Source: Ktedonosporobacter rubrisoli
GTDB lineage: Bacteria > Chloroflexota > Ktedonobacteria > Ktedonobacterales > Ktedonobacteraceae
Reading direction: 5' to 3'
Length of the DNA: 64,000 bases
NCBI RefSeq assembly: GCF_004208415.1
Contig: NZ_CP035758.1
Location: 2,914,001 to 2,978,000 of the forward strand
Part shown: positions 26,435-36,049 of the stretch, in pieces
Numbering within the stretch: position 1 is the stretch's first letter
Layout: each line of letters begins with the position of its first letter
Position numbers and translations under genes: made by a program
Notes under the pieces: model-generated
The model's input: the letters and a program-made list of their open reading frames with translations, nothing else
The model's database searches: none
What the model was told of the DNA's origin: nothing

Positions 26435-27038
26435 ATACGTGCACTTTCTATTTAAATAGTATTATATCTATATTAAATGTAAAAGAAGGGATATGTGAGA
26501 TAGTTATCTCTGATCCCTCCGCCTCCGCAGGCTACACTCTCATCACAAGAAGTTTGACAAAACACTATCTTAAGAAGCGTGTTTGCACGGGAAAGGTTAA
26601 AAAGGCAACCAGTACAAAAATGGCAATGGGAAAAGGAAAGATATGATGAGCATCCTCAATATTTAGAACTATAGAAGATTTTCAGGCCCATATCTTGTAT
26701 GATTTATGACACATCTGAGACAGAAAGTCAAGTAATTTGCATATTTATGGTAAGAAAAACAATTAATGCACATTGTTTAAATATTGTCAGGAAAAGTTCA
26801 AATGGTGTCAGAGTTAATGAGATTATGCTGGATTTCTTACTATGAAAGATATATAATAGATTTAAATGATATAAATAGAATGAGAGAGTTTTATAGTTGA
26901 GAGCGTGTATGACCACTGGTGCCGGGGAAGGGGAGAAAACAATTTGGGAGACAGGACCTCAGGGAAATGGTAAAATCTTCAGGGAAAGATGATGGGCATA
27001 AATGAGCTTTTGCGGATTATCAAATAATATCTGGGGAA
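26435..27038. other. Divergent intergenic region, A+T-rich
   Basis: 604 bases between the GT-C gene and the HNH gene. Only a short minus-strand frame (26728-26916) appears, with strongly biased Leu/Ile composition from A+T-rich DNA. I see no gene or clear regulatory repeat. Confidence 0.5.
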
Positions 27039-27647
27039 ATGAAAAGAGTCTCTATGGAGAGAAAGCGGCTAAGAGCGTCGGTTATTGCTTCTGGTGAATG
27101 GTTTAAGGATCGCGATCCATACGCGTGGAAGCTGACGAGGCAACGTGTTCTGCAGAGAGATCAATATACCTGTACCTACTGTCGCCTGGTATGCCATAAA
27201 TTTATGCAAGTGAATCATATTGGCGCCGAGGATAACCACAAGCTGGATAATCTGGAGACGGTTTGCCCGGCCTGTCATAGCGTGATGCACCTCGGAATAA
27301 ATGCGCTGGAAGGGCACATAACTATCTTTGATTGTAAGCCGGAAGTCACGAATATGGCGGCTATTGTCTGCGTGACGCGTGCGTTAGTGGCGAAGAAATT
27401 GGCCTGGCCGGAGATTGAGCGGCATATCTATGAACAGTTTGCCTTGCTCGATGGCACGCTTTACGATGCCCGGCAGACTCTAGTTTTTGCTGATCGGATG
27501 CTTGCCTCCATTCCTGAAGGCGCTTTTCGCGGATACCTGGTGGAGGGAAAAGCTGTGATGTTTCATGAGGCAGAAGCCTGGAATGGATACCCGGAAGCTA
27601 TTTGGCGCTGGCAATGCCTGCCTGGAAGCCATTATCAGAAAGCTTGA
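27039..27647 (+). CDS. HNH endonuclease-family protein
   Basis: A 202-aa protein with an N-terminal HNH nuclease module. Two CxxC pairs, Cys45/Cys48 (CTYC) and Cys76/Cys79 (CPACH), would hold a structural zinc. Between them VNHIGAEDNHKLDNLETVC supplies the catalytic His60 and the Asn. The remaining 110 residues (VTRALVAKKLAWPEIERHIYEQFALLDGTLYDARQTL) are helical and I do not recognise them; they may recognise DNA or a partner. No methyltransferase, McrB or phage gene is near, so it is an orphan nuclease or a DNA-repair or defence accessory. A second ATG lies five codons downstream. Confidence 0.83.
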   Translation: MKRVSMERKRLRASVIASGEWFKDRDPYAWKLTRQRVLQRDQYTCTYCRLVCHKFMQVNHIGAEDNHKLDNLETVCPACHSVMHLGINALEGHITIFDCKPEVTNMAAIVCVTRALVAKKLAWPEIERHIYEQFALLDGTLYDARQTLVFADRMLASIPEGAFRGYLVEGKAVMFHEAEAWNGYPEAIWRWQCLPGSHYQKA

Positions 27648-27857
27648 GGGATGATCGCCACAAAAAAGCAAGATGCGGGAAGCTAGCGTCTCAGGGCCTC
27701 TTGTCGATATTGTGTGCTCAGCTTGTTGAAAACAGCCGGCGATAGTGATAGAGTTAAGTCGAGCTCATTTACTCCTCGTTTGCTCGAAAGGATGAGAAAT
27801 TCCCAGCAGGAGACAAGAGAGCCCAGCATGCATCTTAACTGAGAAGGAGACTTTTCG

Positions 27858-30623
27858 ATGGCCGAGCCAGATTTGCTGGTGACCAAATTTACCATTCCAC
27901 CTGTTCGTTCAGCACTACTGCGCCGCCCACATCTGCTCGCGCTTCTCGATCAGAGCACCTCGGTTCCCTTGACCCTGATATCGGCACCGGCAGGCTTTGG
28001 CAAAACTACCCTTCTCTCAGCCTGGGCGGGTCAGTGTACCAGCCAGGTTGCCTGGTTCATGCTGGATGAGCAAGACAATGATCCCGCACGTTTCTGGGCC
28101 TATGTCATTGCCGCGCTCAGGAAAGCCGGCGCTGCGGTAGGAGAGACTACCCTTGCGATGCTGCATTCTCCGCAGCCGGCGACGCTTTCTAGCGCCTTGA
28201 CAGTGCTGCTCAACGAACTGGCAGCTCAGGCAAAGGATACGGCCCTGATCCTTGATGACTATCAGCTGATTCGTGAAGCTGCAATTCATGAATCATTGCA
28301 ATTTGTACTCGCCCATCTTCCTGCCAACCTGCATCTACTTCTGGGAACGCGGGCCGATCCTCAGCTTCCACTGGCGCGTTTGCGCGCGCGCGGACAGGTT
28401 ATTGAGATTCGCGAGGGAGATCTACGCCTGCGCGAAGAAGAAGCTGCCGGTTTTTTTAGTAAGGTCATGGGCCTCTCACTTACCCCGGAGGAGGTTGCGC
28501 GACTGGAGCAACGCACTGAAGGCTGGATCGCTGGCCTACAACTGGCGGCTCTCTCTCTGCGCAAGCATACTGATGTTTCGACGTTTCTGCGAAACTTTAG
28601 CGGTAGCCAGCGCTTTTTACTGGAGTATATACAGGAAGAGATTCTGGCCCCTCTACCGCAGGCGCAGGAGCGCTTTCTGCTCCATACTTCGGTACTTACC
28701 AGAATGAATGCCGAGATCTGCCAGGCCTTGACGGGTGAACTGGCAAGTCAGCAAATGCTAGAGGAGCTTGAACGGGCCAATCTCTTTCTCATATCGCTTG
28801 ATGAAGAGCAAAGCTGGTATCGTCTACATACGCTCTTACGCGAAGTGTTGCTGACGCGCTTACAAGTAAAGGAGCCCGAAGAGTTCAGAAGATTACACCG
28901 AGAGGCTGCACTTTGGTATCAGCGCCAGGACTGGCCCCACGAGGCTATCCCGCATGCTCTGGCTACGCAGGACTTCATGTTTGTGGCTGATCTACTGGAG
29001 GGTTGGGTTGAGCGTTTGTATCTGCGCGGAGAATTTAAAACGCTGCTCTCCTGGGTTAAAATGCTTCCCGAAGATGTTCTACGCGCTCATCCTTTCCTGG
29101 CTACCAGCTACATTATGACCTTCAATATGCTCTTTCCGTTCTCTCATCAAATGCCAGAGGAAAGAGTATATACGCGTCGGCTTCAGGAGGCAATGGAGCA
29201 GCTGATGCAGCACCCGACTACTCTCAACCCACAGAAACAAGAGCTTCTGCTCCAGCGTATGAGAATTCTCCGGGGCTGGAACTTGCTAACGCGCGCGCTC
29301 TCAGATGGAGAGACCGAGCGCCTGGAAGGTACCCTCGAACTGCTAAAGGATCAGTGCTTGGATGATGGTCTTATGTGGCGATTGCAAGCTGAGGGCAGTA
29401 CTGCTGTGGCAGCCCGCCTGCTCGGAAATTTTCCTCTGATGATCTCTCTCATAGAGGAGGGGCGAAAGACCTGGATGGCCGAGAATCGCTATCTGCAGGT
29501 CCAGTATCTCTGGGGATTGATTGCCGCCTATATTGCATTAGGGCAGCTCAGACAGGCTCAGGACCGCTGCGAGGTTCTTCAGCAATTGATCGCTACCCTG
29601 GGCATTCAGGCTCCGCTGGCAGCGTATCCAGACTTATTTCGAGCCCAGCTTGCCTATGCAGGGAATCAGCTGGAGGTTGCGAAAAGTGCTGCCTTGAGCG
29701 CTATTGAAAAGACGGGCCCCTTACAATTCATGGATATTCTGATGGGTGCTTATGAGGTCAGAGTGCGCTGTTACCTGGCTGAAGGCGATCTGGCGGCCGC
29801 AAGGCAAGCCCTACAAGAGATGGAAAACGCGCATCGGCTTGATAGCATTCCGCTTTTTCGACCTTGGATCGAGAGTCTCCAGGTCCAGCTCTGGCTTGCA
29901 CAAGGCGATTTAGCGCGGGCTGGAGACTGGGCCGCGCACACATCCTATCTTCATGGGCAGAAATTTTACTCTAGCCGTGAAAGCGCCTATCTGGCGCACA
30001 CCCGCGTTTACCTGGCGCAAAAGAAGTACTCACTGGCTTTAGAGCGGCTGGCTGCCTTGCAAAGCTCTGCCGAGCAATTTTCGCGCATGGGAAGTGTGAT
30101 CTCCATTCTTGCCTTGAAAGTCAATGCTTTACAGGCTTCAGGAGCTGACGAAGAAGCGCAACAGATGCTCCTTCGTCTACTCAGCCTGGCTGAGCCTGAA
30201 GGGTTCATACGCGTCTTTCTCGATGCTGGAGAGCCGATGCAACAGGCACTGCAAGCATTCCTTAAGACTACACACACACCTCAAAACGATTCGCCCATTT
30301 CATTGGCGCTCATCGCTTATGCCCGTACCGTGCTCACTGCCTTTGGACAAGAGTCGGCTCAAGTGGTGCTTGAAGAGATGAGCGTTCCTAGCTCCAAATC
30401 ACCTTCCTTGCAAACTGCACAGCCGCCTTTGGAAGTGCTTACCCCACGCGAGCAACAAGTGCTGCTCCTGCTCGCGCAAGGGGCTTCTAATCGCGAGATT
30501 GCCGATGAGCTAGTAGTCTCGCTGGCCACTGCCAAGAAACATGTAGCCAGCATCCTCAGTAAGCTGGGGGCCGAGAATCGCACCCAGGCCATTGCTCATG
30601 CCCGCTCGCGCGCGCTGCTCTAA
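27858..30623 (+). CDS. Large ATP-binding LuxR/MalT-like transcriptional regulator (second copy)
   Basis: A 921-aa STAND-type regulator, shorter than the one at 1645 because it lacks that protein's N-terminal region. It starts MAEPDLLVTKFTIPPVRSAL, the typical MalT-like beginning. Walker A is SAPAGFGKTT near residue 42, and Walker B ALILDDYQL near 133. A long TPR-like helical region follows, and the C-terminus carries the LuxR helix-turn-helix LTPREQQVLLLLAQGASNREIADELV. A GAGAAGGAG ribosome site precedes the ATG. It probably senses an inducer through the middle region. A small partner gene and a monooxygenase operon come next on the same strand and are likely targets. Confidence 0.95.
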   Translation: MAEPDLLVTKFTIPPVRSALLRRPHLLALLDQSTSVPLTLISAPAGFGKTTLLSAWAGQCTSQVAWFMLDEQDNDPARFWAYVIAALRKAGAAVGETTLAMLHSPQPATLSSALTVLLNELAAQAKDTALILDDYQLIREAAIHESLQFVLAHLPANLHLLLGTRADPQLPLARLRARGQVIEIREGDLRLREEEAAGFFSKVMGLSLTPEEVARLEQRTEGWIAGLQLAALSLRKHTDVSTFLRNFSGSQRFLLEYIQEEILAPLPQAQERFLLHTSVLTRMNAEICQALTGELASQQMLEELERANLFLISLDEEQSWYRLHTLLREVLLTRLQVKEPEEFRRLHREAALWYQRQDWPHEAIPHALATQDFMFVADLLEGWVERLYLRGEFKTLLSWVKMLPEDVLRAHPFLATSYIMTFNMLFPFSHQMPEERVYTRRLQEAMEQLMQHPTTLNPQKQELLLQRMRILRGWNLLTRALSDGETERLEGTLELLKDQCLDDGLMWRLQAEGSTAVAARLLGNFPLMISLIEEGRKTWMAENRYLQVQYLWGLIAAYIALGQLRQAQDRCEVLQQLIATLGIQAPLAAYPDLFRAQLAYAGNQLEVAKSAALSAIEKTGPLQFMDILMGAYEVRVRCYLAEGDLAAARQALQEMENAHRLDSIPLFRPWIESLQVQLWLAQGDLARAGDWAAHTSYLHGQKFYSSRESAYLAHTRVYLAQKKYSLALERLAALQSSAEQFSRMGSVISILALKVNALQASGADEEAQQMLLRLLSLAEPEGFIRVFLDAGEPMQQALQAFLKTTHTPQNDSPISLALIAYARTVLTAFGQESAQVVLEEMSVPSSKSPSLQTAQPPLEVLTPREQQVLLLLAQGASNREIADELVVSLATAKKHVASILSKLGAENRTQAIAHARSRALL

Positions 30624-30681
30624 TGCTCAGAAACTCACCTTTCGCTAGATTGAGCTGGAGCTAATATCCGCCGAAAGGGAT

Positions 30682-30699
30682 GGTAGCCAAAAGGCTACT
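30682..30699 (+). terminator. Short hairpin after the LuxR gene
   Basis: GGTAGCC (30682-30688) pairs with GGCTACT (30693-30699) over an AAAA loop, with one G-T pair, flanked by GGG and CCC. It lacks a T-run, so termination may be partial. Confidence 0.4.
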
Positions 30700-30821
30700 A
30701 CCCTCCTACCTGCGTGCGCTCCGCAAGTGTCCTTTGAAAGTATCCTTTGGATGACTGTATTTCGCTCGTTGAGAGGGTATTATCTGCACAGATGAAACGT
30801 TACCGAACGGAGCACAAGAGT

Positions 30822-31040
30822 ATGAGATACGTCATCAGGGTAAAAGGGCACCTTAGTGCTTTCTGGCAAGATTGGTTTGAGGATCTTTCGATTACGCATG
30901 AAACTAATGGCACAACTGTTATCTCTGGCTTTATTCGTGATCGGGCGGCGCTCTATGGCGTTCTCTTCAAAATGTGCGATCTGGGGCTGGTGCTACTCTC
31001 GCTTGAAGCCCAAGAGCCTGAGAAGCCAGCAGGCGAATGA
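30822..31040 (+). CDS. Small conserved-looking protein next to the LuxR regulator
   Basis: A 72-aa protein, beginning MRYVIRVKGHLSAFWQDWF. It has a strand-helix-strand-strand pattern (VIRVKGHL, FEDLSITHET, TTVISGFIRDRAALYGVLFKM, LGLVLLSLE) that looks like a compact alpha/beta fold of ferredoxin-like type; similar sequences with the GHL and RAALYGVL blocks are, from my general knowledge, common in Actinobacteria and Chloroflexi, often beside regulators, though I cannot name the family. The frame opens at 30747; the ATG at 30822 follows a GGAG site 9 bases upstream. It may bind a ligand or modulate its neighbour. A short hairpin separates it from the LuxR gene. Confidence 0.7.
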   Translation: MRYVIRVKGHLSAFWQDWFEDLSITHETNGTTVISGFIRDRAALYGVLFKMCDLGLVLLSLEAQEPEKPAGE

Positions 31041-31127
31041 TCTGTACTCATCACGAAGAACCTTACGTGCTTTTCTCTCACGAACTATGCAATATTCTCT
31101 TTAGATTTATAAGGATTAGGAGCAGAA

Positions 31128-32768
31128 ATGAACACATCATTACAACCTTCTGACAGTAAAAATATGGCCCCTGTCTTGATTGTTGGCGGAGGATTAGTTG
31201 GGCTTTCAACTTCCCTCTTCCTTTCCTTTCATGGCATTTCCTCGCTGCTAGTTGAGCGCCATCCGGGAACTGCAATCCATCCGCGGGCAACGGGCTTTAC
31301 GCCGCGTACCATGGAGTTCTTTCGACGGCTTGGAATTGAAGATGATATCCATAAAGTTGAGCCACCTTTCTTGCAGGGAGGCAATGTGCTACTTGTCGAT
31401 AGCCTGGTGGGCCAGGAGTTTGATCGTTTGCAGGAAGACGTTAGCTCCTTGTTTAACAATGCTGACAGCGCTGCACGCGGCAGTGCTATCGCTCAGGATG
31501 TACTGGAGCCAGTGCTGCGTGCGCATGCTGAACAGCTCGGCGGGGATCTGCGCTTTAGTACGGAACTGCTTGCCTTTGCACAGGATGAAGAGGGCATTAC
31601 TGCCACGCTGTGTGAGCGCGAGAGCAAGCATACATACACGGTACGTGCTCAGTATATGGTAGATGCATCTGGCAGTAAGAGCTCAGTTCGTCAGCAACTT
31701 GGCATCGGCCAGCATGGCATAGGCAGTATGGGGCATTTCATCAGCATGATCTTTGAGGCAGATTTGATGAAGGTCTTCCAGGAGCGGCACGCGATTATGT
31801 GTTTCCTTAGTAACGAGCAGATTGCGGCTGGAGCGCTTGTTCCCTACGCGGGCTCTTCTTTCCGACCTAATGTTTTTCGCCTGGATGTCGGCTATGAAGC
31901 GGAAGAAGAAAGCCTGGCTGACTATCCTGAAGAGCGTTGCCTGCAGCTAATCAGGGCTGCAGTTGGTATTCCTGATCTGGCGATCACGCTCAAGGCGAAG
32001 CTGACCTGGGAAATGAATGCCCTGGTTGCTGATCAATGGAAGCAGGGACGCGTTATGCTGGTGGGCGATGCGGCGCGTACACAACCACCTAGCGGTGGCC
32101 TGGGCGCGAATACAGGCATTGCTGAGGCCTATAACCTGGCCTGGAAGTTAGCCGCGGTTCTGCGTGGTGAGGCCGGGGAGGCCCTGCTCACTACCTATGA
32201 TGCGGAGAGACGTCCGCTGGCTGACTACACGACCGAGCAGATGGCCTTGCTCTCGCAGCAGCGTCAGAACGAGGGCTCAGCCGGAATTACCGTAGATCCT
32301 GCGGTCGTTAATGGCGGCTTTCGCTATGGTGCTGGCGCCTTTGTGTGGGAAGCTGGCGAGGAGCAACTTCCCCAGGCACTTCCTGCAAATCAGTGGAAAG
32401 GCACGCCGGGAACTCATGGCATGCACCTGCTGCTCGAACGGCAGGGCAAACCAGTCTCTACTCAGGATCTTTTCGGCCCCAACTTTGTGCTCCTCGCCGG
32501 CCCACAGGGTGAGCTCTGGAAGGAGGCGCTTCAGGAGCTAAAAGCTGAAGAGCGGCTTCCGGTAGATAGCTATCAGGTTGGTGGCGAAGAGGCTGATCTC
32601 ATCGATGTGGAAAACAGGTTCTGCGAGGCATATGGAATCACTACCACCGGTGTTGTCCTCGTCAGGCCCGATGGCTTTATTGGCTGGCGTAGCAAAGAGG
32701 CTGCCGAGAATAAGCAGGCAGCCAGGCAAATTTTGCAACAGACTTTTTCTACACTGCTCTGCCGCTAA
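31128..32768 (+). CDS. FAD-dependent aromatic monooxygenase (PheA/TfdB type)
   Basis: A 546-aa flavoprotein hydroxylase. The FAD ADP-binding motif GGGLVGLSTSLFLSF starts near residue 19 and is followed by ERHPGTAIHPRATG. The second FAD motif, GDAARTQPPSGGLGANTGIAEAYNLAWKLA, begins at residue 313. The C-terminal 150 residues form a thioredoxin-like domain as in phenol hydroxylases and polyketide hydroxylases. It should add oxygen from O2 to an aromatic ring using NAD(P)H. The gene is followed after 32 bases by an SRPBCC protein and then a DHA2 exporter, a usual set for making, binding and exporting an aromatic product, or for resistance. The exact substrate is unknown. Confidence 0.92.
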   Translation: MNTSLQPSDSKNMAPVLIVGGGLVGLSTSLFLSFHGISSLLVERHPGTAIHPRATGFTPRTMEFFRRLGIEDDIHKVEPPFLQGGNVLLVDSLVGQEFDRLQEDVSSLFNNADSAARGSAIAQDVLEPVLRAHAEQLGGDLRFSTELLAFAQDEEGITATLCERESKHTYTVRAQYMVDASGSKSSVRQQLGIGQHGIGSMGHFISMIFEADLMKVFQERHAIMCFLSNEQIAAGALVPYAGSSFRPNVFRLDVGYEAEEESLADYPEERCLQLIRAAVGIPDLAITLKAKLTWEMNALVADQWKQGRVMLVGDAARTQPPSGGLGANTGIAEAYNLAWKLAAVLRGEAGEALLTTYDAERRPLADYTTEQMALLSQQRQNEGSAGITVDPAVVNGGFRYGAGAFVWEAGEEQLPQALPANQWKGTPGTHGMHLLLERQGKPVSTQDLFGPNFVLLAGPQGELWKEALQELKAEERLPVDSYQVGGEEADLIDVENRFCEAYGITTTGVVLVRPDGFIGWRSKEAAENKQAARQILQQTFSTLLCR

Positions 32769-32800
32769 ATCTAAACATAAAGATAGAAAGGTAAATTACT

Positions 32801-33250
32801 ATGACGGCCTTTGAATATAGCGAGACCCTTGAATATTCTTCAGCATCTGTTTTTGCGCTTCTTACTGATCTTGACGCGCGGCCCGCGTGGATAAAAGGTA
32901 TTCTGGAAGTTCGCGTGACTCCTCCCGGGCCTGCACAGCTGGGAACCAGCTACTTCGAAGCTGGCAAGTATTCAGGATATAAGAGCGAGAAGACGCTCCG
33001 GGTTGTCGAGTTTGAGCAAGATCGCCTGCTAGCCCTGGAAACTGAGGCCTCAACGCCAAACTCATTTCGTGAGAGCTATCGCCTTGAAGCGCTCTCTGAG
33101 GGATCATGTCGACTGGTTCTCACGGCTGAGATTGGTAACGTTCCGAAAGTCGCAGAGTTCTTTATGAAGCAAGAGATGAAGAAGACGCAGCCTCAGAACG
33201 TGGCGCGGCTCAAGTCTCTTCTGGCTAGCCGGAGCTCGCAGGCGCGCTAA
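32801..33250 (+). CDS. SRPBCC (START/Bet v1-like) ligand-binding protein
   Basis: A 149-aa protein of the helix-grip fold. It begins EYSETLEYSSASVFALLTDLDARPAWIKGILEVRV, the usual first strand plus helix, and PPGPAQLGTSYFEAG follows before strands that end with SEGSCRLVLTAEIGN and a long C-terminal helix. Such proteins bind hydrophobic aromatic ligands in a cavity, some acting as cyclases or aromatases beside polyketide hydroxylases. It starts 32 bases after the monooxygenase stop, so the two are very probably co-transcribed. The ATG has an AAAGGTAA-type weak ribosome site. Confidence 0.85.
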   Translation: MTAFEYSETLEYSSASVFALLTDLDARPAWIKGILEVRVTPPGPAQLGTSYFEAGKYSGYKSEKTLRVVEFEQDRLLALETEASTPNSFRESYRLEALSEGSCRLVLTAEIGNVPKVAEFFMKQEMKKTQPQNVARLKSLLASRSSQAR

Positions 33251-33457
33251 ATACGACCTGATGCTCAAGTGATCCCTGGGAAAATCTCGCATTTTCCCTC
33301 TAAAGATAGCATTCAAAGGAATATTGTCATCTCGACTCGAAGCTAGGCATTCTGGAGTTGGGATGGCAATGTTGCCTACGAAGCTCAACCCTTTTTTCTT
33401 ACAGCTTGCACGCGCTATGCTCGAATGGAAGTTAAAATTAGGAAAGAGATAGCAAAA

Positions 33458-35005
33458 ATGTCTTCAAATACATCAACACTGTCGAGGGCGCAGGGCAGTA
33501 GCAGCCGTCCTTCGCCCTCGACCCTGACAATTATCATGGTTGCTTTGTTGCTCACGGCCTTTCTGGAAGCGCTAGATAATCTGATTGTCACGCCCGCTCT
33601 GCCACGTATGGCCAGCAGCTTGCAAGGGCTGGATCAATATACCTGGGTCGTGACCGCATACTTATTAGCAGCAACCGCAACGATACCCGTGGCTGGCAAG
33701 CTCTCGGATCAGTTTGGACGTAAGCGCTTTCTGCTTGGGGGAATTATTCTTTTCCTGCTGGGTTCGGGACTGGCCGGCATTTCTCAGACGATGGAGCAGC
33801 TCATCCTCTTTCGCGCTTTGCAAGGGCTGGGCACAGGTATTGGCATCGGGCTGGTAGCTATCGTTGTTGGGGACATCTTTCCTCCGGAGCAGCGAGCAAG
33901 CAGGCAGGGTTTGCTTGGCATTGTCTTTGGCATTTCGCAGCTGTGTGGCCCGACGATAGGCGGCTGGCTTACTGATCATGGCCCGCTCATCACTGGCTTT
34001 GTCACCGAGAACACGCGCTGGCGCTGGCTGTTCTATCTGAATTTGCCTATTGGCTTAATTGCTTTGCTTCTGCTTGTCATCTTTCTGCCCAGCCGTTTTT
34101 ATGTGCAGCAAGGCGAGTCGGGGGGCCAGCAAGCTACTTCTGGGCGCATTGATTGGATAGGGGCGGGACTGCTCGTCGTGGCGACCTGCAGCCTCTTGTT
34201 TGGGCTCTCTCTTGAAAGCGGATGGACATCTCCGCAGGTCATTGTACTGCTGCTGGCCGCCGGGTTTTTCTATATTCTCTTTCTTATAGCCGAGCGTAAA
34301 GCTGTTGAGCCAATTATTCCCCTTGCCCTGTTTCGTCAGCCCGTCTTCGCCGTCAATGCTCTGCTTGCGCTTGTTCAGGGCATGATTCTTATTGGGGTCT
34401 TCATTCCACTCACCTTGTTTCTGCAAGGTATCCTGGCGCTCTCGCCGACCGGGACAGGAGCCCTATTCACTGCTCTCTCGGTTAGCTTGTCGATAGGGGC
34501 GACACTGGCGGGAGCCGCGATTTCTCGGCTCAAGCGCTATCAGCTGACTGCTATTGTGGGGTCGGCCATCATGACGCTGGGCATCTTTCTACTTATGTGT
34601 ATGGGGCAAGAGAGCAACCTCTTTCTGGTTGGTCTGGCTCTGGTTCTGATCGGTCTTGGGGCTGGCTCCTTCTTTGCCATCCAGATGGTTGTGGCGCAAA
34701 ATACTATCCTGCAGTCGCAGCTAGGAGTAGGAACTGGCGTGGTTCGCTATCTCAGCCAGCTTGGCCTGACACTAGGAGCGGCTTTAATGGGTGTTGTCGT
34801 AAATGGAGCCTTCGCGCAACATGCGCAAACATCTCTCCAGGCCACGGCCTCAGCCAGGCTCCAACTTGCCGGGATGCTGCAGAATGGCTTTGCATTGGTG
34901 CTGATACTTAGCGTGATAACCCTGCTGGCAACCTTCTTCCTGAAGGACATGCCTGCTGAGAGAACGACAAGACATAAGCAGGATAGGCACTCAACCATCC
35001 AGTGA
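33458..35005 (+). CDS. MFS drug exporter, DHA2 (14-TM) family
   Basis: A 515-aa membrane protein with about 14 hydrophobic helices, matching DHA2 exporters. The first helix is TIIMVALLLTAFLEALDNLIVTPALPRM, followed by DQYTWVVTAYLLAATATIPVAGKLSDQFGRKRF, which has the family motif A. LFRALQGLGTGIGIGLVAIVVGDIFPP and RWRWLFYLNLPIGLIALLL are motif B and C regions. It should export a hydrophobic or aromatic compound by proton antiport. The frame opens at 33425, but the ATG at 33458 has an AGGAAAGAGA site and suits the family. It follows the monooxygenase and SRPBCC genes in the same direction, as a probable export step. Confidence 0.93.
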   Translation: MSSNTSTLSRAQGSSSRPSPSTLTIIMVALLLTAFLEALDNLIVTPALPRMASSLQGLDQYTWVVTAYLLAATATIPVAGKLSDQFGRKRFLLGGIILFLLGSGLAGISQTMEQLILFRALQGLGTGIGIGLVAIVVGDIFPPEQRASRQGLLGIVFGISQLCGPTIGGWLTDHGPLITGFVTENTRWRWLFYLNLPIGLIALLLLVIFLPSRFYVQQGESGGQQATSGRIDWIGAGLLVVATCSLLFGLSLESGWTSPQVIVLLLAAGFFYILFLIAERKAVEPIIPLALFRQPVFAVNALLALVQGMILIGVFIPLTLFLQGILALSPTGTGALFTALSVSLSIGATLAGAAISRLKRYQLTAIVGSAIMTLGIFLLMCMGQESNLFLVGLALVLIGLGAGSFFAIQMVVAQNTILQSQLGVGTGVVRYLSQLGLTLGAALMGVVVNGAFAQHAQTSLQATASARLQLAGMLQNGFALVLILSVITLLATFFLKDMPAERTTRHKQDRHSTIQ

Positions 35006-35167
35006 GTGCTTACTAATAAAGTATCCAGGTATTCTCCAGGTGAGCTTGTTAACGCCAGGCTCAGGACAGGCGTATTGGCTGGGCTCTTTTGAGCAGGCAT
35101 GGAAAGCTTACTAAGTGGAATTGCCCGGAGCCCAGGTGTCTAGAAGTATTGAGATAGCTCTTCCAGC

Positions 35168-35836
35168 TCAGGAGGTTGGGAAAATCAGTTGCGGCTGAGA
35201 TAGATCATTATTATCAACAATAACGTCTGCCTTTTCGCGTGGGCGGGCAAGCTGGTAATAGAGACGTTGGCCAGGCTGGTAGCGTTTCAGGTAGCGTGCC
35301 CGAACCTCCTCGGCAGAGCCAAAGAGCTGCAAATCGCGTTGCAAGGCACGTTGCAAAGCCAGCTCCATCTTCACATCCACAAAGATTCGATAATCCCACT
35401 GATCGATAAGTCCGGGGCGCAAAAGAAATACTCCATCAAAGAGCAGTACTGCATTCTCTGGTGCCTTCTCTATGGGCGTTTCCAATGGTGCATCATCACG
35501 AAAATCGAAGACAGCGCGCCGATATAGCCTGTTTCCTTGTGGCCCGAGTGGCTGTAGCAGCGCCTTGCGCAAAGAAGCATAATCAAACGAATCTTCGAAA
35601 TATCCTTCGGGCGAGTCAGGTCCGCGCTGGTGCCGAATCCTGCGGGGTTGATGGAAGCCATCAATCGAAGCTCGAATCACTGGCCTCTTTAGAGCTTCAA
35701 TCCATGGCACTAGCTCATCTGCTAACGTCGTCTTGCCTGAAGCATCGATACCATCCAAGGCAACCCGCTGCGGACGTATATCAGGAAGCTCGACAAGTTG
35801 CGTGCTCAATCGATGGAGAAGTTGTTCTCTTCTCAT
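35168..35836 (-). CDS. Uridine-kinase-like P-loop phosphotransferase
   Basis: A 222-aa nucleoside-kinase-like protein. The Walker A motif DGIDASGKTT spans residues 28-37 and gives the ATP site. The segment VIRASIDGFHQPRRIRHQRGPDSPEGYFEDSFDY follows as in uridine and pantothenate kinases, with the Asp/Phe-His pair in the substrate site, and later DYRIFVDVKMELALQRALQRDLQLFGS matches the family lid. It probably phosphorylates a nucleoside or a small alcohol in the cytoplasm. The frame opens at 35893; the ATG at 35836 has an AGGAAAA site 6 bases upstream and starts the domain. Its neighbours give no clear pathway. Confidence 0.88.
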   Translation of the reverse strand: MRREQLLHRLSTQLVELPDIRPQRVALDGIDASGKTTLADELVPWIEALKRPVIRASIDGFHQPRRIRHQRGPDSPEGYFEDSFDYASLRKALLQPLGPQGNRLYRRAVFDFRDDAPLETPIEKAPENAVLLFDGVFLLRPGLIDQWDYRIFVDVKMELALQRALQRDLQLFGSAEEVRARYLKRYQPGQRLYYQLARPREKADVIVDNNDLSQPQLIFPTS

Positions 35837-36049
35837 AGGTTTTCCTCGTTTACTAGCTTGAGGTGCGGTTGCGGTGATTCCTTGGAATCCCAAACGTCAG
35901 AAAAATCGCTCCTGTTTGCCTCCGACCTGGACCAAAGAAGAGTTGGGCACATACAGTGGCATTGAACGCTTCTTTGGTCGCATCTTCCTCTTCTTTCAAT
36001 TGCTGCCTTAGATGCCAACACGCAGGTCGTCCCGATCTCATCCGCTCCC

